From NCBI GenBank assembly GCA_030374805.1, contig JARGSG010000001.1, positions 186,001-250,000 on the forward strand: a stretch of 64,000 bases of DNA, in the 5' to 3' direction. The stretch comes from Gracilaria gracilis (Eukaryota > Rhodophyta > Florideophyceae > Gracilariales > Gracilariaceae). The notes beneath the pieces are model-generated. The model ran no database searches, had not been told where the DNA came from, and saw only the letters and a list, made by a program, of their open reading frames with translations. Below, in pieces: positions 48,733 to 58,548 of the stretch. Each line of letters begins with the position of its first letter. Positions within the stretch are counted from its first letter, which is position 1. The position numbers and the translations under genes are program-made.

Positions 48733-50505
48733 TGCTGAACTAAGAGAAAAGGGGCAGAGGGTTGGGATGTCGGGCGCAAGTTCTGCTGAAATCGAACCTT
48801 TGACTCTTTTAAACAAATCGTCATTTCGCTTTTTTTTTCTGGCAAGGAAGTCGTGCGCGTAATTACCATTAACGTAGCTCTATGGCTGCCATGTAACATT
48901 AGTAGAGTTATCTATGGCAGTGCCACTCGAATAAAGTGCCATTCAACTCACTCCTTACAGTTGATTTGAATGCATTCCATTGTTCGACTGCTGTAAGCAG
49001 TCAAACAGAAAAATGTATTCAAAATTTGAAATGTCCTGATAAACCTTCAGCCAACACGCTCGTAGTGCAGTCTGCTCTCTCTCTCTTTGTGGACTTTAAT
49101 TCTTCTATTCCTAGAGAGTTAAAAAAAACTCTGTCTATCGTCCTGAGCAGAAGGCTATTATTGCCACGAGCAACATTCGTCGGAGGGCAGCGAAACAAAA
49201 CAATGTTTTGTATATGTCATATTCCGCGTCTTTATTAACAGCACTGTCGCATTCAATTCGCATCATTTTCTTGTCAATATAGGATGCAACAGGATGTAAC
49301 ATCAACACATTTGTAGTTGCAAATATGCCAAAGTATTCTCCGACCTTTGCAAATCTTGTTCGTCAGCATGCGAAGCTCAATAAACTGTGTTACTGTTGGA
49401 TTTCCAAAAGAGAGATTGCACATGGAGGGGTCATTTGTTTGTTCAGAGAACGAAGGGGGATTTCGTGACGGGATCGGGACGTCCTTCAAGATGAGATATT
49501 GGCGTTTCACGTTTATTGAAGAATACATTCAGATTAAAGGCTTCCCCAGCGTTTGCGAGGTGTTCTTTATTATTGTGGAAAGCAGTTTTCTATTCCTAAA
49601 CAGCAAGGTGGCTAAGAGTCATCTTTGGAACCGCTGAACGAAGTCTCCCAAAGTGATCCGAGAATTCTAGCTCGGGCCATTCTTTAATCTGTTTAGCGGA
49701 TAGTTGCCGCTGTCGTTTGTCAGAGCGCAGTGTGCTTTGGAGATTGTCGGCTATACGAGCAAAGCGAAAATGTGACGCGCGCCTTGGCCTTTTATGAGAG
49801 TCCGTTTCGTGGTTCTATTACTTACTTCGAGTAGCAAGGGCTGATAAGCTCCAGTGCTTTCTACTCGCAACAGGCAGGTCTTATCCTGTTTCTGATGCTG
49901 TTTCTCGCCGCAGTATGAGGGAGATATGATAACTTTCTTTCGAACGCATGTGTCATTTTATCGGTATTTCATGTTTTGAAGTTTTATTGAGCTGTAGCCC
50001 AGAGACTGCCGAGAGCTGCGGACCGAAAAGCCGGACTACAAGGCTTTGAAGGAAGGAGCTTTGGCGCTTCGCTAACTCAAACACGACGGTAAAGGGTCTC
50101 CAAGGCCGTTGTCTCTACTAGCAAAATGGTATGGTACCAAGCGTAACTTCAGCTCACCGGGGTGACAAAGAGAGTTTTCCACTGGAAATGAAACACAAAT
50201 CTACGGGCGACAACCTTACTAGAACAGATCTGGTCTTCTTTCAAAATGGCATAAATAAACAAGAATGAGTCAAAGTCACTCATTCAACGGATGAAATCAA
50301 ATTTGTGAGAGGATGATGCATTTGAAACATGCATCCCATTACTAGAGAGGTACAACTGAGTAACAGAAGATACAATTGAATCTTCATCGTTTGATTTTAC
50401 TAAGGAAAGTCATGTATGATATAGTTAGAGGAACAACAACCGTGAACAAAAAATACTGTGCCCACTCCAGGAAAACCAGCCCAACTTACTGACCAATAAA
50501 TTCAT
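48733..50505. other. Intergenic region; no supported gene
   Basis: A 1.8-kb gap between two minus-strand genes. Frames of about 100 codons (48936-49238 and 49317-49637, plus) show no domain and conflict with frames on the other strand. The start side of EIF1AD (48733-48850) includes a TTTTTTTT tract. Confidence 0.5.
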
Positions 50506-51957
50506 CTAGCGTCTCTTCCTAATAGCATTCCTTTCCGACCTCTGCTTCGCTTCCGCTCGGAACATCCTGCGCCTCTTCAAATGATTATGAACTACCCTGG
50601 AATGTTCCTTCCTCAGTCGAATTACGCTGTCATGATCCCCACGTGCTTCGGCCTCCTTCAATCGTTGCAAGAGCTTTCTTTCTTTCACTGTTTGAGATTT
50701 TAGGGCGCGTGCGGGCCATCGAGGCACTCCTAGAGAGTTGTGTACAAACATCTTCCAAGTCGTGACGCCTAAGCCAAGCATACCAGCAAGCTCATCTCGA
50801 TTGACGATCATGAGCGGCTCCACATCTTCGATTGTCACACCTTCTGCAAGACTTTCACGTAACTTTCTTCGTGGCATATTAGCAATTTTCCTTGCCAATG
50901 CGTCAATTCGTGCTTGCATTTCAGCACTAAGATTCTCGTATAGGTCAGGATGACTTCCAATCCGAGGACCGGTCATTGACATATTGCTGGAAGGAGAATG
51001 ATCTCTTACTCCACATGAATCTTCAATTCGCTCCGTAAACAGAACACCGTTGCTGCCATTTTCCTGGGTTTTCAGTTCTTCTTCATCATTTCCCATGTCT
51101 CTTCCGGAGTGGAGAACAGGGCGAGAAATAGGCGCGGTATTAAAAGGAAACATTGAACGGAACTGACGAATAGCTTCTGAATGAACAGGATAGTCATCAT
51201 CGTTCTCGCAATTCTTTCGGCCTCCGAAGAGACCTAAAATCTTTGGCTGATGTTGCTGATCTCCTACAGATGGGGTATCCGGATCATTTGATGCGCAGAG
51301 GCTTTCCAAACCACTTGATAAATCCGTAGCAGCGGCTCCGGAATCCAGAGAACGAAGATCAATTGAAGGTTCAGCCATAGGGACATGTTTCTGATGGACT
51401 CCTGTTTCGTGCGGATACAGACGCTCAGATGCTTTCAGAGATGTTTGTAGTACATTATGCGAAGTTGTCGGCGCGTCGGCCATAATGTCACTGAAACAAA
51501 ACTCTTCGATCAGAGGAGTGGCCATCGGGTCAGAGGAACGTTCCATCTTTGTTGCGGATGCGGTGTTCGCGCCATTGGTATCATCCTTTCTCAAAACTTG
51601 CTCGAGAAGTGCGTAGTGCTCTTGTACGTAAGACGGGAGCACCGGACTTTCTGTACCGTGGGTAAGAGTCTGGGAAATGTTTCGAGCGGAAAATGAATCG
51701 CGATCGACAAAAGAAAGCGATGGCACTCGCGAGTGCAATGGAGCCAGAGAGTTGTGGTCAGCCATGTTGGTGAACTGGTTGAACGCGTCTGAGACCCAAG
51801 AATCCGATGTGCTGGGCACAAACGAACGCGTAAGTGAGTCCGAGGCAGATCTTGTGGGGGCCAAACGAGCACAAAGCGATGGGGGTTCAGGGCGGGTTGG
51901 AAGAAGGACTGCAAAAGACGGGAAAAGACGCGCCGGAAAAGTGGTAGTCGCAGTCAT
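50506..51957 (-). CDS. RWP-RK-like domain transcription factor (variant motif)
   Basis: A 483-residue protein from ATG 51957; the frame is open further upstream without an ATG. Residues 1-360 are disordered and Ser/Asp-rich. Residues about 370-425 fit the RWP-RK DNA-binding domain: VTIEDVEPLMIVNRDELAGMLG (helix pair), LGVTTWKMFVHNSLGVPRWPARALKS. The RWP at about 413-415 is intact, but the next key pair is R-A rather than R-K (RWPARALKS against RWPxRKIKS). A basic, helical tail (LLQRLKEAEARG, LKRRRMFRAEAKQR) follows and may be a dimerisation or nuclear-localisation segment. In plants and algae the family regulates nitrogen responses and gamete development. Which applies here cannot be told. 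Confidence 0.75.
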   Translation of the reverse strand: MTATTTFPARLFPSFAVLLPTRPEPPSLCARLAPTRSASDSLTRSFVPSTSDSWVSDAFNQFTNMADHNSLAPLHSRVPSLSFVDRDSFSARNISQTLTHGTESPVLPSYVQEHYALLEQVLRKDDTNGANTASATKMERSSDPMATPLIEEFCFSDIMADAPTTSHNVLQTSLKASERLYPHETGVHQKHVPMAEPSIDLRSLDSGAAATDLSSGLESLCASNDPDTPSVGDQQHQPKILGLFGGRKNCENDDDYPVHSEAIRQFRSMFPFNTAPISRPVLHSGRDMGNDEEELKTQENGSNGVLFTERIEDSCGVRDHSPSSNMSMTGPRIGSHPDLYENLSAEMQARIDALARKIANMPRRKLRESLAEGVTIEDVEPLMIVNRDELAGMLGLGVTTWKMFVHNSLGVPRWPARALKSQTVKERKLLQRLKEAEARGDHDSVIRLRKEHSRVVHNHLKRRRMFRAEAKQRSERNAIRKRR

Positions 51958-53236
51958 GGTGGGACAGAACGGACAGAAGAACTCTAAAGAATGTGTGCTG
52001 AAGCGAGAAGAAGCGCGTTGAATTGGAGCCTGACACGGGGACGAAGAGAGACTGGCGTTAAAGCAATGTTCGAAATAGATTAGAATGCAGATGGAAGGGG
52101 CACGAAGCAGTTGAAGTAGTAGGCTATGTTGAAGCGGGCTTAGAAGGGCTTTCAGCAAGAACAGGAACGCCGTGAAGCCAATTGCCGAGTGTTAGAACTG
52201 AACGGCGGGAATTTGGATGGGGGCGAGTTGGATGAACGCGCACAAGTGAGATATATACCGCGGTTGATGGGTCGAAGAGACTGTGGGGGACGGTGATAAA
52301 TGCTAACGGACTGAAAAACGCAAGCGACGTGAAAGAAAATGGAGGCTCATTATGCAATGTGACTTTGTCTCGAGCATATAAATTTGATATGCATGGAGTG
52401 GTGGTGGCGCTGAAAATCGAGAGGAGAGGTGTATCAGCACTTACAAGCCAGAGAAACGGCGCGCAGAAGTTGGTACAGGACGACAAGACGCAATAGCGAT
52501 GACTGCATGTCGATAACAGTGATCCTACACTGGCCTGTGAAAGCGATAAAAGGGCGCGGAGCAGGAAACAGCGTTTTGCGCATAAATACTTCACACACTT
52601 AATTTGGTTGTAATACATTACGAAATGCACCTGGTCAACGCGTGCATGACGCGTGCCCTTCAGCATATGCGTCGCTTACGTGCCCAAACAGCTATGAATT
52701 AGACTTTGAACTACACCACATAATAATATTATTATTACGCTGTATGTTTCGCGGGTGCCATAGTAAGTTTGCTTAGCATTTGGACGCTCGATTGATATAA
52801 GCACTAAGTCGGCGATACGCCTGTACACGGCCGCCCTCTGTACACTCACTGCTGTCGGCAATTTAGACTTTTGAAAGGTCATCAGCTGCTCGAGCTGCAT
52901 CCCAAATGCACTAGAAGCCACATAATGTTACCCACGTGGGTGCCACTAAAGTCCATCAGCGGTTCGAGGCTGTGCGTCACTCGCTCGCGCCATGTCACAA
53001 ATGTGAGCATTCAACGGCTGCTCTTGATGCAGTCATGGTTAAGTTTTGTTTTATGCCTATTCACAGCCGCCTGCATTTGGTAACTATGTGACACTAGAGT
53101 TACAACAAAGGAGGTTGGCCACTATTCAATAGGCAACCTTTGGGTGGCGTCATTCATACTTAGAAACGACTACTTTTGGCACTGGTACTCTGAAACGTCA
53201 TTGAATCGAACAAGCCGATTATGATGAACGACTCCA

Positions 53237-53262
53237 CTTCTTCTTCTTCTTCTTCTTCTTCT
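53237..53262. repeat. (TTC)n microsatellite
   Basis: About eight TTC repeats. Confidence 0.95.
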
Positions 53263-53341
53263 TTATCAACGTTCACTTACCCACTTCTTTTCCGTTTACA
53301 TCATCGATTGATCCAACTCTTGTAAGGGTTAAGAAACAGGT

Positions 53342-53436
53342 TGCTTGCAGGTGTAGCTGTTGTCAGCTGCAGCTGGCAGTCACAGAAGTGGCCGCGGTTC
53401 GTGGTTCGAACCCCGGCCCTGCCGCTCTTCCCCTCG
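53342..53436 (+). repeat. Possible tRNA-derived SINE relic
   Basis: GGTTCGAACCCC (a good RNA polymerase III B box) is followed by GGCCCTGCC, which pairs over five of seven bases with GCAGG about 65 bases upstream. An A-box-like TAGCTGTTG follows the upstream strand. The T-stem has a mismatch and the A box is poor, so it is not a functional tRNA gene but may be a tRNA-derived repeat. Confidence 0.3.
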
Positions 53437-54663
53437 GTTCACTACAGCAGGTCAGAACACATTTAGGAGTCTCTGTACTTACGGAGCATCTAGATAAATA
53501 AGACCATGCGGAAGGTCTGTATCTATTGTACTCCACAAAATGTAGACATTGTGTGGGGAACGAGGGACATCTGTGTCATAGGTTTGCTGCGTAAGTTGCG
53601 AGCGTACTGGTGGAACTCACAACGATAACAATCGTCCACGTCTACGACTATCACATACGTATTGAGTTAGTCGTTAAACATTACGTGCGACAGCACATAT
53701 TTCTCCCTCTATGAGCGAAGATATTAACCTCAGTTGGAGATTTGGCAGCATATCCGTCTCGCCTCGCAATAGGAGAGAGAAGATTAGCACACCACGTGCA
53801 GCAGGATCGCATGTACCCAGGCAGATCAAGTATATTGCAAAAGTATCAAACGAATATTGTGGTGGATGATATACGTGTAGCAGCTGTCCCATCATCACTA
53901 GTTCACACCGGACATGTGGTCTAGTCGTTTTCCTGCTACGCCAAATCTAAGCGATATTATAGATAATGGTAGAAGAAGCAGTTTCTTTGATGCATTAGGT
54001 GGCGAATCTAGTGCAGTGTTCAGCAAGTGTGGACTGCCCTTAGGTAAAGAGCGTTTGGCAGTGGGTGCGAAAGCTATGGGCATTTCGAAATTGCTATTCA
54101 AACTTTTAAAGATTGTTCCTATTAGATATGGTATTACAGACCTCAAAGAGCGAGAACTCTCTATCCCTGACGCCTGTGATACAGCACTATATCATCCGCT
54201 TCTTCGGTCGATTGCATTAGGTGCCATATGTTCAGGGAGTGACGAAAACCGAAGGTTCATCGGTTGGTGTACAAAAGCTATAGGCACTTTGAAACTGTTT
54301 TGGTTGTTGTAGATACCCTGTACCCAGAGATTCTCAATCCATATGCCAGTGATACAATATCATCAGTTTCTCTAGTCGATAGCAGGGGTGCCATGTCGCA
54401 GAACTTCTTCAATACTTGTTGTCCAGGATGCGATACAGGAGTTGCATTTCGATGACAGTCTATAGCAGATGGTCTCTACTCCATACAAAGTAGTTTTCTT
54501 GTGACTCTTTGGTTGAAAAGCAGAATGTTGAACGTGTACAAGAATTTGAATTTCTACTGCACATTATACAGGAGCCGTCCTGCACTACACAAGCTTTGCA
54601 GAGACTTAACTAGAAAGTTCGGGTATCGAAAACGGACACGGACAGCTCTGCCCGTCATGGATT

Positions 54664-55734
54664 TTAGTTTATGAACGAGAAGATATTGAGAAGATACAAG
54701 AAGAGGTTGGTGACGTCCACGTAGAGCGAAATTACTGCAATCAGCCACTGATCTGGACCGTAGCGGTTTACCACCAACGACGTGTCGTACAACAGGTATC
54801 CAGTCATTACGAGAGCTTCATTCACAAAAGTCAATTTCGTTAGTACGCTTCACCAAGAGTTCGCACTGGCTGTTTGCTTCGTTTTTGCTTAATGTACTGA
54901 AAAACTTACCCTTTTGTTCGGTTTTGTACAAGGAGGAGGCAACGTGTGCAGGCGTCAAAATGTGTCAGTTGTTCGATTCGCATTGAACAGGATGGGGATG
55001 AGTAAGAAGGAGGGTCGCTGCAACGTACACTGTACACCAAACGAAACGAAGACATCAATGAAGTGAGCAAAAACGCAAAAGCCGACGGATGTTAGTGACC
55101 GCATTGTGAATGTGGGAGGTGACGGAGAAGAAATAACGCACCCCAACACAGATATTGCAAACACGACTCCGCGGCTGAATCTTCCGCGAGGCCATGAAAT
55201 CAAGAAGGTGAGCAAGCTCAAAACAATGAGCACGACAAGCGCAGCGCCCAAGAAGTAGCGCAAGAAGCTAAAGTCAATCTTGGTGATAAACACAAAGGCG
55301 GTGACGGTCAGGAATACAGCCATGGTAGCAATGAATGCTTGTAAAACGATAACGCCCGCATCCGCCCTATAATACCTCGAGACAATGACGCCAATCATAG
55401 CCGAAAAGCAGACCACGAAGATATACATGAATATGAAATTGAGAGGAAACTTGAGCGGGACGCAGGCCAGTACTAGCAACGATACGATTGCGACGGCGAT
55501 AGCAGCCCACATGACCCAGATATTCTGGACGAGATAGTCGCTGATGGCGTCGATAAAAGTGAAAGCGCATGACACGCCTATGGTAATGGCGAAGTTGATG
55601 GTGAGAAGGGTGTAAACCTTTCGAATAAAGGCGAGACGAATGTCCTTTGTCGCGGTATTGACGGTGACCGGGGCGGATGCCGGCTGCGGCATGCCCGGGC
55701 CGCCGACCTCCGTCTTGTCTTGGTAGTGATTCAT
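54664..55734 (-). CDS. Bax inhibitor-1 (BI-1/LFG) family membrane protein, two or more exons
   Basis: Exon 1 starts at ATG 55734 and codes about 197 residues. It has a short hydrophilic N-terminus (MNHYQDKTEVGG...), FIRKVYTLLTINFAITIG (family start), then five transmembrane segments to SWPRGRFSRGVVFAISVLG. The frame then leaves the family pattern. The missing C-terminus lies downstream at about 54815-54664 and reads LVMTGYLLYDTSLVVNRYG, then SLYVDVTNLFLYLLNIF and a stop, the BI-1 hallmark (GYxxYDT, LYLDIINLFL). An intron must separate them. Options are GT at 55141 with an AG ending at 54848 (258 residues), or an acceptor ending at 54816 preceded by a TACTAAC branch site. The second option is out of phase with that donor. 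The protein probably modulates ER calcium and cell death. Confidence 0.8.
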
Positions 55735-56423
55735 GGCACGAACGTAACGCAACGTGCGCGCGCGGAAACGAAGCGACGCGACTCGCGCGGTGAGCGAGCG
55801 GTAACGGAGGGAGCGGAAGGCGGTGGCGCGCGGAACGACTGAGGGGCGACAACTGACAAGACAAGCGCAGCGAGAGGAACAAACGGAAGAACGAGAAGTG
55901 CGAAGTGGGGGCAGAGCAGACGCGCGGCGAAAAGGGTCGGTGGCAGTAGATACGGCGTGGCGACTTGCACTGTAGATATCTTACTACGTGTACCGTTGGT
56001 AAGTTACTGTACCGTGTAGCTATCAACGGCAAGACCGCTACAACTGTACCCTTGTACAGTGTATCTACTGCCTCTCACGGTGCGTGAGCACAGCGACGCT
56101 GCACAGCTGTAGACGTCATCATGATGATCACGCTCTGGCACTGCGATGTGAAGATGATCAGTAGATGGTTGCATTGCTGTGCAGCCGACCCCTACGGTTC
56201 CCGACACGGTTGGGCCCTCCCGTCTGTGTTCCAATCTCGCCTTCGGTATCTACAACGGTAACCGAACTGGAACACTTGCCGTCTTCATCTTCAGCTCTCT
56301 TTTCGCAGCCGTCTTCTCTCTCGAAGCCACCGCACAATTGATGCGAAAAAAGGAATCGCTACAGTACTTTACAAGGACAATCGTTTCGTCGCAGCCTCCA
56401 TCAACTGCCGTCTGGCCTGCCTC
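55735..56423. promoter_or_regulatory. Promoter side of the BI-1 gene; GTATCTAC words
   Basis: A 689-bp region upstream of the BI-1 start, also downstream of the kinase gene. GTATCTAC occurs near 56068 and 56238, with GTAGATAT near 55974. Bases 55740-55960 are GC-rich. No gene is supported. Confidence 0.45.
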
Positions 56424-58223
56424 TTAGTCCACACACTCAACCCTGCTCTGTGGCGTTCCCACACTGTCCTTCCTCTTCCCCTTCGACCGGATACGCAACC
56501 CCCTGATCCCGCTGCGCGTGCTCGAACTAGACCCACAGTCGCTGCCATCCTCCACGCTTCGACCACCACCCTCACCGTCAGCAGTACAGCTTCTGCTAGA
56601 CCCGCCACTCTCCAAGCTGATTCGCAGAAATCTCCCCCTGTCAGCGCTCAGGCTTGTGGATTTTCTCAATGACGAGCTGTCTGTCAACGCCGCCTTAGCT
56701 CGTCGCTTCGGCGCGAAAGAAGGAATCAAGCCCACATTGTATCCCAACGCATCCGCCCCTGCTGGAGCGCGCTCTGGCGCCTTGCCCGTTGTTTCACTAC
56801 GACGTTGTGATTCCCTGCGTCGTTCTGCGATTCGTTCTAAATGCATTCGTCGCATGTCTTCTTGCTCTGCGATTCTTTGGTCGTCCACCAAAGCTGCAAA
56901 ACTATCCACAGCCACAACCATTAGGATTGCCACACGCCATCGATCGCGCGCGCTCAAGCGCCCCGTACGTCTGTACTTGAGTGCTCGCATTGTAATGGGT
57001 AGCACGTATTGCGAATGACGCAGCCAGGGATGTACACGAGCGGCTGACGCGCGGAGACGACTGCGCGGGCAAGGGTGTAACAACGAGCACAGCAACGATT
57101 TGGCATCGTCAGACACCCGGTTCCAAGGATCTGCTGCCAACTGCAAGTTGCACGTGCGGATATTCTTCAGCACTGTCGCGGCGTCAGGTGCATCGAATGG
57201 TAGTTGGCCGCCAGTGAGAAGCCAGAACATGATGACACCGGCAGCCCACACGTCGACAGGCGGACCGTAACCTTTTCTTTCATTATCGTGAGGGTGGCGA
57301 GTGATAACTTCTGGCGCAAGATAATTCGGTGTACCCACAATATCAGTGAGTTCGGTGTCTGAATCGACGAACGCGGCTAACCCAAAGTCGGAAAGACGTG
57401 CGGTGGTAGCCCACAGGTTTTCATTGGCATGAGACGTAAGCAGGATGTTATCCGGCTTGACGTCGCGATGGCATATGTTTTCCGACTCTAGATATGCTAG
57501 GGCTTCTAGCAATCGCGACATGATTGTAGCGGCGACGGACTCAAGCAGCGGACGCTTGTTTGGCGCGGTTTGCATCATTCTTTGATCGAGGGTGTTGGCG
57601 GACATGTAGTGCATGACCACATGCATTGCGGGAGGCGAATCGAAGATATCGAGGCACTGAACGACGCATGGATGATTGACGAACGCCATCATTCTGGCCT
57701 CCGTGTGGGCGTATGAAAGTTCAACGCGTGAACACGTAGACTTATCGACGAATTTAACTGCGACGTGGTGTCCATCATGCTTATCGAAGCCAAAGTATAC
57801 GGTCGAAAATGCGCCCGTGCCCAGCCGCTTGGTGTTGACGAGTTTGTAGAAGTCCTCAAATTGGCGCGAAGCATCGGAGAAGGCGGCGCACCAAGCGTCG
57901 AATTCCTTATCGGTGCGTAGGATCACAACGAGTTTGTCGTCGCTGAGTTTGATGACAATTTCCTTTCTTTTAGCGTTGGCGCTCACATGTGAGGGTACCA
58001 GGTCGATGCGAAACAGCAGCAAGTCATTGAGGTCGTCGGCGCCATCGTAGACGGAGAGGGCGTAATGGACGAGGCGCATGTAGCGGCGCTGCGCAAGTCG
58101 CGCGCCGCGGGAGCGGAACAGAGCCCAGCCGCGGATGCGGTGCGGCCGACCGTGTCGAAGATGCGTCATGTCGTGGACGATTGGCACGTCGCAGCGCGCC
58201 GCGGATGGAGCTCGATTTGGCAT
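56424..58223 (-). CDS. PH-domain Ser/Thr protein kinase (CAMK-like)
   Basis: A 599-residue protein from ATG 58223. Residues about 31-124 fit a PH domain: RGWALFRSRG, RRYMRLVHYALSVYDG, then strands ending in EFDAWCAAFSDA with the conserved Trp. The kinase domain spans about 130-395: GTGAFSTVYFG (135-145), VAVKF with the ATP-binding Lys157, catalytic HRDVKPDN (252-259), DFG (279-281), GTPNYLAPEV (298-307), DVWAAGVIMFWLLTG. All catalytic residues are present, so it should be active. The C-terminal 170 residues are basic and Ser/Arg-rich with no domain. PH plus CAMK-type kinase recalls protein kinase D or plant/algal lipid-responsive kinases, but C1 domains are absent. The substrate is unknown. 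It shares a divergent promoter with the TKI1-like gene. Confidence 0.88.
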   Translation of the reverse strand: MPNRAPSAARCDVPIVHDMTHLRHGRPHRIRGWALFRSRGARLAQRRYMRLVHYALSVYDGADDLNDLLLFRIDLVPSHVSANAKRKEIVIKLSDDKLVVILRTDKEFDAWCAAFSDASRQFEDFYKLVNTKRLGTGAFSTVYFGFDKHDGHHVAVKFVDKSTCSRVELSYAHTEARMMAFVNHPCVVQCLDIFDSPPAMHVVMHYMSANTLDQRMMQTAPNKRPLLESVAATIMSRLLEALAYLESENICHRDVKPDNILLTSHANENLWATTARLSDFGLAAFVDSDTELTDIVGTPNYLAPEVITRHPHDNERKGYGPPVDVWAAGVIMFWLLTGGQLPFDAPDAATVLKNIRTCNLQLAADPWNRVSDDAKSLLCSLLHPCPRSRLRASAARVHPWLRHSQYVLPITMRALKYRRTGRLSARDRWRVAILMVVAVDSFAALVDDQRIAEQEDMRRMHLERIAERRRESQRRSETTGKAPERAPAGADALGYNVGLIPSFAPKRRAKAALTDSSSLRKSTSLSADRGRFLRISLESGGSSRSCTADGEGGGRSVEDGSDCGSSSSTRSGIRGLRIRSKGKRKDSVGTPQSRVECVD

Positions 58224-58548
58224 CAAGACCAGTCAGTGGCGGGGGCCGTTGACGGAGCGCGAGACCGAGAGGAGGGCGCCAGCTGGCGACGCCTCTCGTC
58301 ACGCGCCGTATGCGTGACGTGACGTCACTGACGTGCACGTACGTCGGCCGTGGCCACGTGGCGCGCAGCTTGCTCTTGGCGCCAAATCTGCGAGCAAACG
58401 CAACCGCGACGCATCCGATGCGACCGCGTGCCGGCCGTTTCGCCTCACCTCAACGCGTGCAGCCCACTACTTGACCGGCGCCGTCCGTCGCGTAGAGGCG
58501 CCATCTTGTCCGCCCCAGCTCCACCCTCCCTCAAGGTGCGCAGGCGAC
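58224..58548. promoter_or_regulatory. Divergent promoter with CRE and G-box palindromes
   Basis: A 325-bp GC-rich spacer between opposed start codons. It contains GTGACGTCAC (58319-58328), a perfect CRE/bZIP palindrome embedded in a run of ACGT cores (TGACGTG, TGACGTGCACGTACGTC), and GCCACGTGGC (58353-58362), a perfect 10-bp G-box palindrome. ACGT-core motifs are bound by bZIP and bHLH factors in plants and algae. Confidence 0.7.

Larger units (their letters stand above)
51958..54663. other. Gene-poor region with TTC microsatellite and a tRNA-like sequence
   Basis: A 2.7-kb gap. The first 200 bp are the promoter side of the RWP-RK-like gene. A TTC tract lies at 53237-53262 and a tRNA-like B-box sequence at 53342-53436. 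A 132-codon plus frame (53914-54312) begins with ATG but has no recognisable domain and is probably transposon debris. Confidence 0.5.

Noticed and set aside
53914..54312. Plus-strand 132-codon frame with ATG
   Set aside because: No domain recognised, embedded in a gene-poor region; more likely transposon debris than a gene.
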